Source: Pelagibacterales bacterium SAG-MED28 (lineage in GTDB: Bacteria; Pseudomonadota; Alphaproteobacteria; Pelagibacterales; Pelagibacteraceae). From it: DNA of 64,000 nt. The stretch lies in assembly GCA_014653835.1 (NCBI GenBank), contig JACWDY010000001.1, forward strand, positions 124,001 through 188,000, in the 5' to 3' direction. A program made the position numbers and the translations under genes. This document shows, one piece after another, positions 44,984-53,452 of the stretch; the stretch's first letter is position 1; every line of letters starts with the position of its first letter. Under the pieces are notes generated by a model that did not search any database, had not been told where the DNA came from, and saw only the letters and a list, made by a program, of their open reading frames with translations.

Positions 44984-46040
44984 GATTAACCAATCTGTTG
45001 CTTTGATCAAAATATAAAAATTCATCTACATTCATATGTAATTTTGTATCTTCACCAATATTTCTTTGTTGGATACCATTCGATAAAGAAACCCAATTTA
45101 ATTTACCATTAGTAAAATGAATTAAGCTCTCTGATCCTGAAAGTTCAGAAATTAAAACTTTCCCATTAATTTCAACTGAGTTACTACCTTCTTTATACGT
45201 CGTTATATTATGAGGTCTAATACCAATTTTATAATTTCCATCTTTTATGTTTACATTTGATGTCCATTGGACGTTATTGTCAGTTAATGTAAACTTATCT
45301 CCAGACTTATTAATTTCAGCAATATTCATTGGAGGGTCACTAAATACTTTGGCTGAGGTTAAGTTTTCAGGTTTATTATAAACATCTAGCGTTTTTCCAT
45401 ACTGAACGACATTCCCTTCTAATAATGTTGCAGTATTTCCACCTATCATAAGTGCATCTAAAGGTTCTGTTGTTGCATATACAACTATACAATCTCTATC
45501 TTCAAATAGTTTAGGTAATTCTTCTCTTAGTTCCTCTCGAAGTTTAAAATCTAAATTAGCTAAAGGTTCATCTAACAATATTAAATCTGAGTCTTTGACT
45601 AAAGCTCTAGCTAGGGCGGTTCTTTGCTGCTGGCCACCTGATAATTCATCCGGTTTTTTATTAAGCATTGTAGTTAATTTTAAAAGTTCTGCAACTTTTC
45701 CTACTCTTTTTTTAATTTCGTCAGAATTAATTCCAGTTATTTTTAAAGGTGATGCAATATTATCAAAAACAGTAAAATTAGGATAATTAATAAATTGCTG
45801 GTAAACCATTGAACAATTTCTTTTTTGAACTTCTTTGCCAGTCACATTTTCTCCGTTAAACCAAATTTCTCCTGAAGTTGGTTTATCTAAACCAGCCATA
45901 ATTTGCATTAATGTTGTTTTACCAGCTAAAGTAGATCCTAATAAAACATTAATAGTATTTTTTTCTAATTTTAAATTTGTAGAATATATATGAGTTTCTA
46001 TTCCAACTTTTTTTTCAACTTCTTTTAATTCTAAACTCAT
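44976..46040 (-). CDS. glpS: Glycerol ABC importer ATPase GlpS (degenerate H-loop)
   Basis: 354-residue carbohydrate-type ABC ATPase with Walker A GSTLAGKTT (35-43), intact signature [15 protein letters not shown] (from 133) and Walker B LILLDE (153-158). The H-loop His is replaced: the segment reads YATTEPLDAL with Thr191 where GlpT has His. C-terminal TOBE-like domain present. It pairs with GlpT to form a heterodimeric ATPase. It lies beyond a hairpin after glpV. Confidence 0.9.
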   Translation of the reverse strand: MSLELKEVEKKVGIETHIYSTNLKLEKNTINVLLGSTLAGKTTLMQIMAGLDKPTSGEIWFNGENVTGKEVQKRNCSMVYQQFINYPNFTVFDNIASPLKITGINSDEIKKRVGKVAELLKLTTMLNKKPDELSGGQQQRTALARALVKDSDLILLDEPLANLDFKLREELREELPKLFEDRDCIVVYATTEPLDALMIGGNTATLLEGNVVQYGKTLDVYNKPENLTSAKVFSDPPMNIAEINKSGDKFTLTDNNVQWTSNVNIKDGNYKIGIRPHNITTYKEGSNSVEINGKVLISELSGSESLIHFTNGKLNWVSLSNGIQQRNIGEDTKLHMNVDEFLYFDQSNRLVNHG

Positions 46041-46062
46041 ATTTGTAATTTGGTTTTAAAAA

Positions 46063-46087
46063 AAGGGGGCAAAAATTGCCCCCTTTT
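46063..46087 (-). terminator. GC-rich hairpin between glpV and glpS
   Basis: Minus-strand AAAAGGGGGC-loop-GCCCCCTTTT with a seven-base loop and a following U-run has a Rho-independent terminator form. As with the aap operon it stands directly after the binding-protein gene (stop at 46108) and before the ATPase/permease genes, so partial termination is likely to favour the binding protein. Confidence 0.82.
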
Positions 46088-46107
46088 AAGATTTAGATTA
46101 ACCTAAG

Positions 46108-47838
46108 TTATTTCCAAGCGTCTTTAAATGCTACGGTTTTACCTTTAGGTTTCTCATTAACTTTAGCTTTTGGCGAACCTTTTTGATTTAACCAATAAGA
46201 AGCTTCTCTCGGTTTATTAAGTCTAGGTCCACATCCACCGTAAGCGTTACTACCTTTATCAGCAGCTTCCATACGAGACATAACTAAGTCCATCTCATCT
46301 GCAAGACGATCCATAGTTTGTTGTGGAGTAAATGTGCCAGAGTTAACTTCTCCGATATGCTGCCACCATAATTGTGCTAGCTTCGGATAATCTGGAACGT
46401 TGACACCTGTTGGTGACCAAACATTTCTGTTTTTTGATCTGTAGAACTCTACAAGACCACCAAGTTCAGGCGCTCTCTTTGTAAAGTGTTTGTGATTAAT
46501 GGTACTTTTTCTCACAAATGTTATACCAACATCAGCTTTTTTAAGAGATACTGTTTTTGAAACAGCAAATTGAGCGTACAACCATGCAGCTTTTCTTCTC
46601 TCAACGTCAGTAGACTTAAATAAAGTCCATGATCCAACGTCTTGATAACCAAGCTTCATGCCTTGTTCCCAATATGGTCCTTTTGGTGAAGGTCCCATTC
46701 TCCATAATGGCATACCGTTCGCATCAACAACTTTATTGTTAGGATCTTTTCCTACTAAAGATGCTGTGAAAGCCGTGTACCAGAAAATTTGCTGAGCAAC
46801 GTTTCCTGAAGATAGTGATGGTAGAGACTGATAAAAGTCCATAGCCGCAGCTCCTGGAGGTGCATACTGTCTTAACCACTCATCCCATTTTCTAATTGCG
46901 TATACAGCTGCGGGGCCGTTTGTAGCTCCACCTCTTGATACGTTAGCACCCACTGGGTTACAAGAACCAGGCTCCATTCGAATTCCCCACTCATCTACTG
47001 GAACTCCGTTTGGTAATCCTTTACTTCCTGCACCAGCCATTGATAACCACGCATCAGTCATTCTCCATCCTAAGTCTGGAGCTCTTTTGCCGTAGTCCAT
47101 ATGACCATATATTCTTACGCCATCGATTTCTTTAACATCTTCTGAAAAGAATTTAGCTATATCTTCATAAGCGGACCAGTTAACTGGAACACCTAAATCA
47201 TAACCATATTTTTTCTTAAATGCTTTTTGGATTTCAGGTCTATCAAACCAATCTTTTCTAAACCAATAAAGGTTAGCAAATTGTTGGTCTGGTAGCTGAT
47301 AAAGATTTCCATCAGGACCTGTAGTAAATTGAAGTCCTATGAAGTCATCTAAATCCAACATTGGATTAGTGACAGCTTTACCTTCACCTTTCATCCAGTC
47401 AGTTAAATTTACAGCTTGTTGCATACGCGCGTGCGTACCAATTAAGTCTGAGTCATTTACATACGCATCGTAAATACTTACGTTCGTTTGCATTTGAGTT
47501 TGCACTGCCATTACTACATCACCTTCACCTATAATTTGGTGCTGGACTTTAATGCCTGTTATCTCTTCAAACGCTTTTGTAAGAACCTTAGATTCATACA
47601 CGTGAGTAGGTATTCCTTCAGATACTACTTTTAAAGACATTCCTTTGAATGGCTTAGCAGCGTCGTGGAACCATTGTAGTTCTTTCTCTCTATCTTTTGC
47701 TGATAGAACTGAAAGACTAAATTCCCCATTTGACCATTTCTTAATTGCAGCCGTATGACCGTCTGCAAATGCGTTAGAAATAGTTACGATTGAAAATGAA
47801 ACAGCAACAGCAAAAATAGTTTTTAATGTTTTAATCAT
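46108..47838 (-). CDS. glpV: Glycerol ABC transporter substrate-binding protein
   Basis: About 576 residues from MIKTLK at 47838, followed by a signal peptide (TIFAVAVSFSIVTISNAFA) and the mature receptor. The upstream in-frame ATG at 47850 is rejected because GGGGGA, an obvious ribosome site, lies between the two. Size and stretches such as YDAYVNDSDLIGTHAR, QLPDQQFANLYWFRKDWF and NVSRGGATNGPAAVYA fit the large GlpV-type glycerol receptor of alphaproteobacteria. The glpK gene upstream supports glycerol or a glycerol-like polyol as substrate. Confidence 0.88.
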   Translation of the reverse strand: MIKTLKTIFAVAVSFSIVTISNAFADGHTAAIKKWSNGEFSLSVLSAKDREKELQWFHDAAKPFKGMSLKVVSEGIPTHVYESKVLTKAFEEITGIKVQHQIIGEGDVVMAVQTQMQTNVSIYDAYVNDSDLIGTHARMQQAVNLTDWMKGEGKAVTNPMLDLDDFIGLQFTTGPDGNLYQLPDQQFANLYWFRKDWFDRPEIQKAFKKKYGYDLGVPVNWSAYEDIAKFFSEDVKEIDGVRIYGHMDYGKRAPDLGWRMTDAWLSMAGAGSKGLPNGVPVDEWGIRMEPGSCNPVGANVSRGGATNGPAAVYAIRKWDEWLRQYAPPGAAAMDFYQSLPSLSSGNVAQQIFWYTAFTASLVGKDPNNKVVDANGMPLWRMGPSPKGPYWEQGMKLGYQDVGSWTLFKSTDVERRKAAWLYAQFAVSKTVSLKKADVGITFVRKSTINHKHFTKRAPELGGLVEFYRSKNRNVWSPTGVNVPDYPKLAQLWWQHIGEVNSGTFTPQQTMDRLADEMDLVMSRMEAADKGSNAYGGCGPRLNKPREASYWLNQKGSPKAKVNEKPKGKTVAFKDAWK

Positions 47839-47841
47839 TAT

Positions 47842-47847
47842 TTCCCC
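47842..47847 (-). promoter_or_regulatory. Shine-Dalgarno that fixes glpV start
   Basis: TGGGGGAAAT on the minus strand places a GGGGGA element about 3-8 nt before the ATG at 47838. It overlaps the alternative ATG at 47850 and so argues for the downstream start. Confidence 0.65.
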
Positions 47848-47942
47848 CATTTAATTGTTATTGTTTTTTAAGAAGAATTATTGAAACAAAAAAAACTCAA
47901 AATGTACAGAGATTTATAATTCCCATACAACTAAGGGATGTA

Positions 47943-49424
47943 TTAATTTATTAAAGTTCTTTTAATCGCTTTAATCCAACCTTTTAAAAGTGATGATCTT
48001 AATTGTTTGCTCATCTTAGGAGAAAACTTTTTATCTACATTCCAATTTTTAGAAATATCTTTTAAAGATTTATAAACCCCTATATGTAATCCTGCCATAA
48101 AAGCCGCTCCAAGAGCTGTAGTTTCTTGTACTTTTGGTCTTAATACTTTTACGTTAACAACATCGGATAAAAATTGAGAAAACCAATTATTCATAACCAT
48201 TCCTCCATCAACTTTTACAATTTTAGGTCTTAAACCATCATGTTTCATAGCCTCAAATAAATCATGAGTTTGGTAAGCAACAGCCTCAATTGTTGCTCTT
48301 ACTATTTCTTTTGGACTTGTGTCTCGTGTAATTCCACTTAAAACTCCTCTAGAATTTGCATCCCAGTAAGGAGCTCCAAGACCTGTAAATGCTGGTACTA
48401 AGTAAATATCATTGTTGCTTTTAAGAGATTTTACTATCTTTTCAGTTTCTGATGCTTTGTTAAAAAATTTCATTCTATCCCTTAACCACTGTACTCCTGC
48501 CCCAGCAATAAAAATTGATCCTTCCATTGCATAAGTTGTCTTTCCTTTAATTCTGTAAGCAATTGTTGTTAACAATCTATTTTTTGAATAAATTTTTTTA
48601 CTTCCTGTGTTTAATAAAACGAAAGCACCGGTTCCATAAGTGCTTTTCAATGATCCAGGTTCAAAGCAGCATTGTCCAATTGTTGCAGATTGTTGATCTC
48701 CAACTACACCATTAATTGGAATTGATTTACCAGTAATTGATGAATGAGACTGACCAAAATCATCTGCACAGTTTTTTACCTCTGGTAGGATATTTTTTTT
48801 AATTTTAAGTAGTTTTAAAATAGTATCGTCCCAACGATTAGATGTAATGTTATAAATCATAGTTCTACTAGCATTAGTAGCATCGGTTGCATGAACTTTA
48901 CCCTTTGTAAATCTCCATATTAAAAAACTATCTATAGTTCCAAAAAGTAATTGGTTACTGTTCATTAGTTTTTTTGCTTTAGGTACGTTATCTAAAATCC
49001 ACTTAATTTTCGTACCTGAAAAATATGAATCTATTAAAAGACCAGTCTTGTTAAAGATCATCGTATCTTTATTTTGTTTTCTCAATTTAGCACAAAATTC
49101 TTCTTGTCTTCGATCTTGCCATACAATTGCATTATAAACTGGTTTACCTGTTCTCTTGTCCCATAAAACAGTTGTTTCTCTTTGATTGGTAATTCCAATA
49201 TTTAAAATTTCTCCCCTAAGTTTTTTAGCTTTTTGAATTACATCTTTTAAAGTTTTTACAGTAGTCTTCCAAATTTCTTCGGGATTGTGCTCTACCCAAC
49301 CACTTTTAGGGAAGTATTGTGTAAATTCTTTTTGAGAAGAGAAAACCGGCTTACCTTTTAAATCAAAAAGAATGGATCTATTCGAAGTAGTTCCAGCATC
49401 TATAGAGATGATAAATTTTCTCAT
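47943..49424 (-). CDS. glpK: Glycerol kinase
   Basis: FGGY-family kinase making glycerol-3-phosphate. 493 residues: SIDAGTTSNRSILFD at the N-terminus, ITNQRETTVLWDKRTGKPVYNAIVWQDRR, VVGDQQSATIGQCCF and GSIFIAGAGVQWLRD, plus the FGGY C-terminal domain with KVDGGMVMNNWFSQF. Lies between the small SHOCT gene and glpV. No glpD or glpR is seen, so the product would feed lipid synthesis or be oxidised by an enzyme encoded elsewhere. Confidence 0.96.
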   Translation of the reverse strand: MRKFIISIDAGTTSNRSILFDLKGKPVFSSQKEFTQYFPKSGWVEHNPEEIWKTTVKTLKDVIQKAKKLRGEILNIGITNQRETTVLWDKRTGKPVYNAIVWQDRRQEEFCAKLRKQNKDTMIFNKTGLLIDSYFSGTKIKWILDNVPKAKKLMNSNQLLFGTIDSFLIWRFTKGKVHATDATNASRTMIYNITSNRWDDTILKLLKIKKNILPEVKNCADDFGQSHSSITGKSIPINGVVGDQQSATIGQCCFEPGSLKSTYGTGAFVLLNTGSKKIYSKNRLLTTIAYRIKGKTTYAMEGSIFIAGAGVQWLRDRMKFFNKASETEKIVKSLKSNNDIYLVPAFTGLGAPYWDANSRGVLSGITRDTSPKEIVRATIEAVAYQTHDLFEAMKHDGLRPKIVKVDGGMVMNNWFSQFLSDVVNVKVLRPKVQETTALGAAFMAGLHIGVYKSLKDISKNWNVDKKFSPKMSKQLRSSLLKGWIKAIKRTLIN

Positions 49425-49433
49425 ATTATTCCT

Positions 49434-49616
49434 TTAAAATTTTTTTTTTTCTTTTTCGTATTCATATCCACTTATTGCTCCAGACTTATAAAGTTCCTGC
49501 AAGGTTTTGATTTGATTTGAAATAGCTGTAGTTTCTTTTGTATTTTGGCTATCATTAGCATAAGAAAAAGTAGATATTAGGATATTTAATATTAAAATTA
49601 TAAAAATCTTTTTCAC
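49434..49616 (-). CDS. Small exported SHOCT-domain protein
   Basis: 60 residues: signal peptide (MKKIFIILILNILISTFSYA) and a short SHOCT-type motif (IKTLQELYKSGAISGYEYEKEKKKF) at the C-terminus. Start is GTG at 49616, overlapping the gpsA stop (GTGA), which implies translational coupling to gpsA. SHOCT motifs are short helical pieces often attached to other domains; function unknown. A run of about eleven A in the coding strand near the 3' end could be slippage-prone. Confidence 0.65.
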   Translation of the reverse strand: MKKIFIILILNILISTFSYANDSQNTKETTAISNQIKTLQELYKSGAISGYEYEKEKKKF

Positions 49617-50658
49617 CTAAATAACTCCCAATTAAGATCAAGTTTTTTGTCCTCTACAATAGCATTAATCATGCCAAGCATTAATGGTAATTTTTTTTTA
49701 TCAAAATCCTCATTTACTTTTTTTGCAATTTCTTTAGCAAGATCTGCTCCCTCTACCGTAACTTTTTCCATTTTTGTTTTCTTAGCCTCTGAGAAAGTTA
49801 AACCTTCTCCAATATAAGATCCCATTTTTGCATTTCTTCCTCCGCCTGAACTAACATATAGATCACCTAGTCCAGCTAAACCTTTAACGGTTTCTTTTTT
49901 ACCCTTAAATGCTCCACGAAAATTTCCATTTCATGTATCGATTGTTTTATTAATACAGAAGCTGTATTTAAATAATTCTTTTCTCTGACTGCATTTGAAA
50001 CATTTTGACTACACAGACCCTTTGCAGCGCCAACAGCCATAGAAAAGATATTTTTAATAGCAGCAGAAACTTCGACACCATTTAGATCATCAGAATAAGA
50101 AGTGTGATAATAATTAGTGTTTAACATATCCGCAATTTTCTTTGCAGTTTGGATATCTTTATTTGCAATAACAACACTACTATGAACTCTATTAGCCAAT
50201 CCAGCGGCTAAACAAGGTCCGCCTACTGCTGAAATATCTGCTTTTTTAATTCCCTTATCCACAAATAATCTCTCAAGTTTATTTACTAACAATTCAAATT
50301 TATTTTTATAAATGCTTAAACCTTTTGTGAGCATCAATAGTTTTGGAATTGTCGTATCTTTATATAATTTACTTAATTCACCAGAAACCCACTCTATGCC
50401 TTTAGAGCTAATACCAAGAACAATTAAATCTACATTAGATTTTAATAATTCTTCAAATTTTTCAAATTTAAATATTTTTATTTCTTTTGGTATTTCGGTA
50501 TTTAAGCCAGGGTGTAAGTTATTATTATTTTTTAATTGTTCAATAAAATCATTCTCTAAATGAGTCCCCACAATATTTATGTCATGATTGTTGTCTAAAC
50601 AGGGTAATGCAAAAGCTGACCCCATTGCACCTGCACCTATAATTACAATTTTTGCCAT
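49613..50658 (-). pseudogene. gpsA: Glycerol-3-phosphate dehydrogenase [NAD(P)+], frameshifted
   Basis: GpsA makes sn-glycerol-3-phosphate from dihydroxyacetone phosphate for phospholipids. The N-terminal 250 residues are clear: IIGAGAMGSAFALP, LMLTKGLSI, AVGGPCLAAGLAN, and SAAIKNIFSMAVGAAKGL with the catalytic Lys. At 49907-49909 the frame is lost: as given it reads EHLRVKKKPLKV and stops at 49876. Adding one base to the A3 run (forward strand) restores EHFKGKKETVKGLAGLGDLYVSSGGGRNAKMGS and the whole C-terminal domain to 49613, giving about 348 residues. Either a true inactivating indel or a base error. Overlaps trkH (TAATG) and the SHOCT gene. Confidence 0.88.
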
Positions 50659-52070
50659 TAATCTCTAAATAAAATTTTTTTGAAAATTAAAAAAAATGAT
50701 ATTAACTCAATTTTACCAATTATCATAAATAAAATTAAACTAATTTTTGAAGATGTTAATAAATTAGAAAAATTTACATTCTTCATATTGAACATTTCTG
50801 AGTTAACGGTATTAGTTAAAGTTAATATTGATAATTTAAAAGATTTCTCAAACCCAATATTATCAATTACCAATAAACTAGATAAAATAAAAAGACTTAG
50901 GAAGAAAGAGATAAATATAAGAAAAGATATTTTTACATTTTCATCAGTAATTTTTTTATCAGAATTAAAAATAGTTTTATTAATAACGCTGTTTGGGCTT
51001 ATTAGTTTAATAATTTCTAAAGAAGTAATTTTTAACAAGATATAAAATCTTGTTAATTTAATTCCAGAAGTATTTGATATAAGCGATCCTCCAATAATTG
51101 TTAATAATAAAAAGTATAAACTTAAATTATTGTCAGATTTGACTAAAGTTAATCCAGAATTAGCTAAACTACTTACTACACTAATAACTATGTCTAAACC
51201 TTCATAATTATTGAAATAAATAAGTATAAAAAAAATAACAGATATAACAATCAAGTATAAATCTTCTTTGTGTTCTCTAATTAAAATCTTTTTATTAAAT
51301 AAATTAAAAAGTAGATAAAAATTTAACATAGATAAAAGGAGAGAAAAAATAAAAATTAACTTTTGGAAGTTAGTGTATATAATTTTGTTAATAGTATCTG
51401 TAGGTATAAAACCCCCACCTGAGATTAATGTCATGCTCATATTAAGCGAATTAAATAATCTCAATCCTGAAAAACTTAGTAAGGTTAAAATTATTAAACT
51501 TAATGATGAATAGATAATAAAAACTTTTAAGATATTATCTTTTATATTTTCCTCTGATTTAAAATTGCTTTCTCCGGAAAAAGCTAAATTCGTCATCTTG
51601 TAATTAAATGATTTATTCGAAAAAATTATTGTTAGAATAAGTAAAAAAAATAAACCTCCTATCCATTGAGATGAAGATCTCCAAAGAATTAATGTAGGAT
51701 CCAAGTATTTTATATTTTTGAAAATTGAAAAACCAGTTCCAGTCAATCCCGATACTGATTCAAAAACTGAATTTATAAAAGTTACTTGATAATTGCTTAA
51801 ATAAAAAGGTATAGCTATTAATATCGATGTTAAACAATATGCACTTACAATTAAAATCAGCTGTTCGATAAAATCTATATTTTTTGAAGCATTTTTGCCG
51901 TAGTACCAAAGCCCTCCTCCAATAAATAGTGAAAATATTAAAGCGGTAAAATATGTTTCGATGCTTAAAAGATAATCAAAGTATGAAGCATATAAAATGT
52001 TAATGAAAGCAAGAATACTAATTGGAAAGCAGAATAAGCTTAGGTAAAAACTAATACTTTTAAAATTCAT
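50658..52070 (-). CDS. trkH: Trk system potassium uptake protein TrkH
   Basis: Potassium channel subunit of the Trk system, 470 residues with about ten membrane segments. Pore-loop stretches include ESVSGLTGTGFSIFKN, NMSMTLISGGGFIPTD and SSLANSGLTLVKSDNN, with the family's Gly-rich filters. It lies 5 nt behind trkA, its regulatory partner. Confidence 0.92.
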   Translation of the reverse strand: MNFKSISFYLSLFCFPISILAFINILYASYFDYLLSIETYFTALIFSLFIGGGLWYYGKNASKNIDFIEQLILIVSAYCLTSILIAIPFYLSNYQVTFINSVFESVSGLTGTGFSIFKNIKYLDPTLILWRSSSQWIGGLFFLLILTIIFSNKSFNYKMTNLAFSGESNFKSEENIKDNILKVFIIYSSLSLIILTLLSFSGLRLFNSLNMSMTLISGGGFIPTDTINKIIYTNFQKLIFIFSLLLSMLNFYLLFNLFNKKILIREHKEDLYLIVISVIFFILIYFNNYEGLDIVISVVSSLANSGLTLVKSDNNLSLYFLLLTIIGGSLISNTSGIKLTRFYILLKITSLEIIKLISPNSVINKTIFNSDKKITDENVKISFLIFISFFLSLFILSSLLVIDNIGFEKSFKLSILTLTNTVNSEMFNMKNVNFSNLLTSSKISLILFMIIGKIELISFFLIFKKILFRD

Positions 52071-52075
52071 TAATA

Positions 52076-53449
52076 TTAAATTGTGCCAACACTAAAAATG
52101 CTCTCTACTGCTTTAAGCTCCTCCCTTTTCGCGAGGAATACGACAAGGTCATTTTTTTCAAAAATGAAATTAGATTTTGGGATTATTACTTTATCTTTCC
52201 TGATAATTGCTCCAATTCTAATATCCTCAGGCAAATTTGAATCTCGTATTTGTTTATTTACTAATTCTGATTTTTCAGAAATTTTAGCTTCTATAAATTC
52301 ATATTCACCATCTAAAAGGGAATAAACCGTACCGATTGTACCTCTGTGAACATGTTCCATAATTCTGGAAACTGTTGTCATACGAGGGTCAACTAAATCA
52401 TCAATATTAAGAGAGTCTTGTAAAAGGCTGTAGTTAGTTTTGTTTACGATTGCTATTGTTCTTTTTTTAAGACCTGTTTTTTCTGCCAATACACAAGCCA
52501 TCATATTATTTTCATCATCATTTGTTAAAGCTAAGACAGTTTCAGAACCTTCAAGATTTGCCTCTTTTAAAATTTCCTCATCAAGAGCGTCACCATTAAT
52601 TACAATCGAAGATGATAGTTCATTAGCAATATCCTCAGCTCTTTGTTTGTTTTTTTCAATTATTTTTACCCTTACATCTTCAAAATTTTCTTCAAGCATT
52701 TTAGCAAGTTGTAGACCAATATTTCCTCCCCCAATAATCAAAACATTTTTTGCAATTTTTTCTTCATGTCCAAAAGCTTTTAATATTGGATTTAATTGAT
52801 CGCTGCTAACAACAATATAAATATTATCATCTTCTAGCATCTGATCTTCTTTTTTAAGATAAATAAATTTTTCTTTTCTTACTGCGCCTAAAATATTTGC
52901 TTTAAAATCTGGAAATTTTTCTGTTAATTTTTTCAATGGTATATTTTTTAATGGACAGTTTTTTTCAATTGAAATTTCTAGCATTTTGACTTTATTTTTT
53001 CCAAATGGAACATTATCTAATGCTCCAGGAGCTTCTAATCTTCTATATAATGATTTAGCAACTTCTAGTTCAGGAGAAATGATAACGTCTATAGGAATAT
53101 TTGATTTGTTATATAATTTTCCCCATTTACCTTCTAAAAAATCTTTAGTTCTAATTCGGGCAATTTTCTTAGAAACATTAAATAAAGAGCTAGCTAACTG
53201 ACAAACAATCATATTAGTTTCATCGTTTCTAGTTACCGCAATAATCATATCGGTTTTTTCCGCTCCGGCACTTTCTAATACTGAGGGTAATGTGGCTCTT
53301 CCTACTATTCCTTTAACGTCTTGAGTGTCATTGATCTTTTTAATATCTTCAGATGATTGGTCAATTACTGTAACCGAATGACCTTGGGCTGACAATTGTT
53401 TGCTAATTGAAAAGCCTACCTTTCCGGCTCCACATATAATTATATTCAT
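52076..53449 (-). CDS. trkA: Trk system potassium uptake regulatory protein TrkA
   Basis: Cytoplasmic NAD-binding regulator of TrkH. 457 residues with the duplicated RCK layout: two Rossmann N-domains (IICGAGKVGFSISKQL and VLIIGGGNIGLQLAKML) each followed by a TrkA-C domain. The order ntrX-trkA is the normal alphaproteobacterial one; trkH follows directly. Confidence 0.95.
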   Translation of the reverse strand: MNIIICGAGKVGFSISKQLSAQGHSVTVIDQSSEDIKKINDTQDVKGIVGRATLPSVLESAGAEKTDMIIAVTRNDETNMIVCQLASSLFNVSKKIARIRTKDFLEGKWGKLYNKSNIPIDVIISPELEVAKSLYRRLEAPGALDNVPFGKNKVKMLEISIEKNCPLKNIPLKKLTEKFPDFKANILGAVRKEKFIYLKKEDQMLEDDNIYIVVSSDQLNPILKAFGHEEKIAKNVLIIGGGNIGLQLAKMLEENFEDVRVKIIEKNKQRAEDIANELSSSIVINGDALDEEILKEANLEGSETVLALTNDDENNMMACVLAEKTGLKKRTIAIVNKTNYSLLQDSLNIDDLVDPRMTTVSRIMEHVHRGTIGTVYSLLDGEYEFIEAKISEKSELVNKQIRDSNLPEDIRIGAIIRKDKVIIPKSNFIFEKNDLVVFLAKREELKAVESIFSVGTI

Positions 53450-53452
53450 TTT

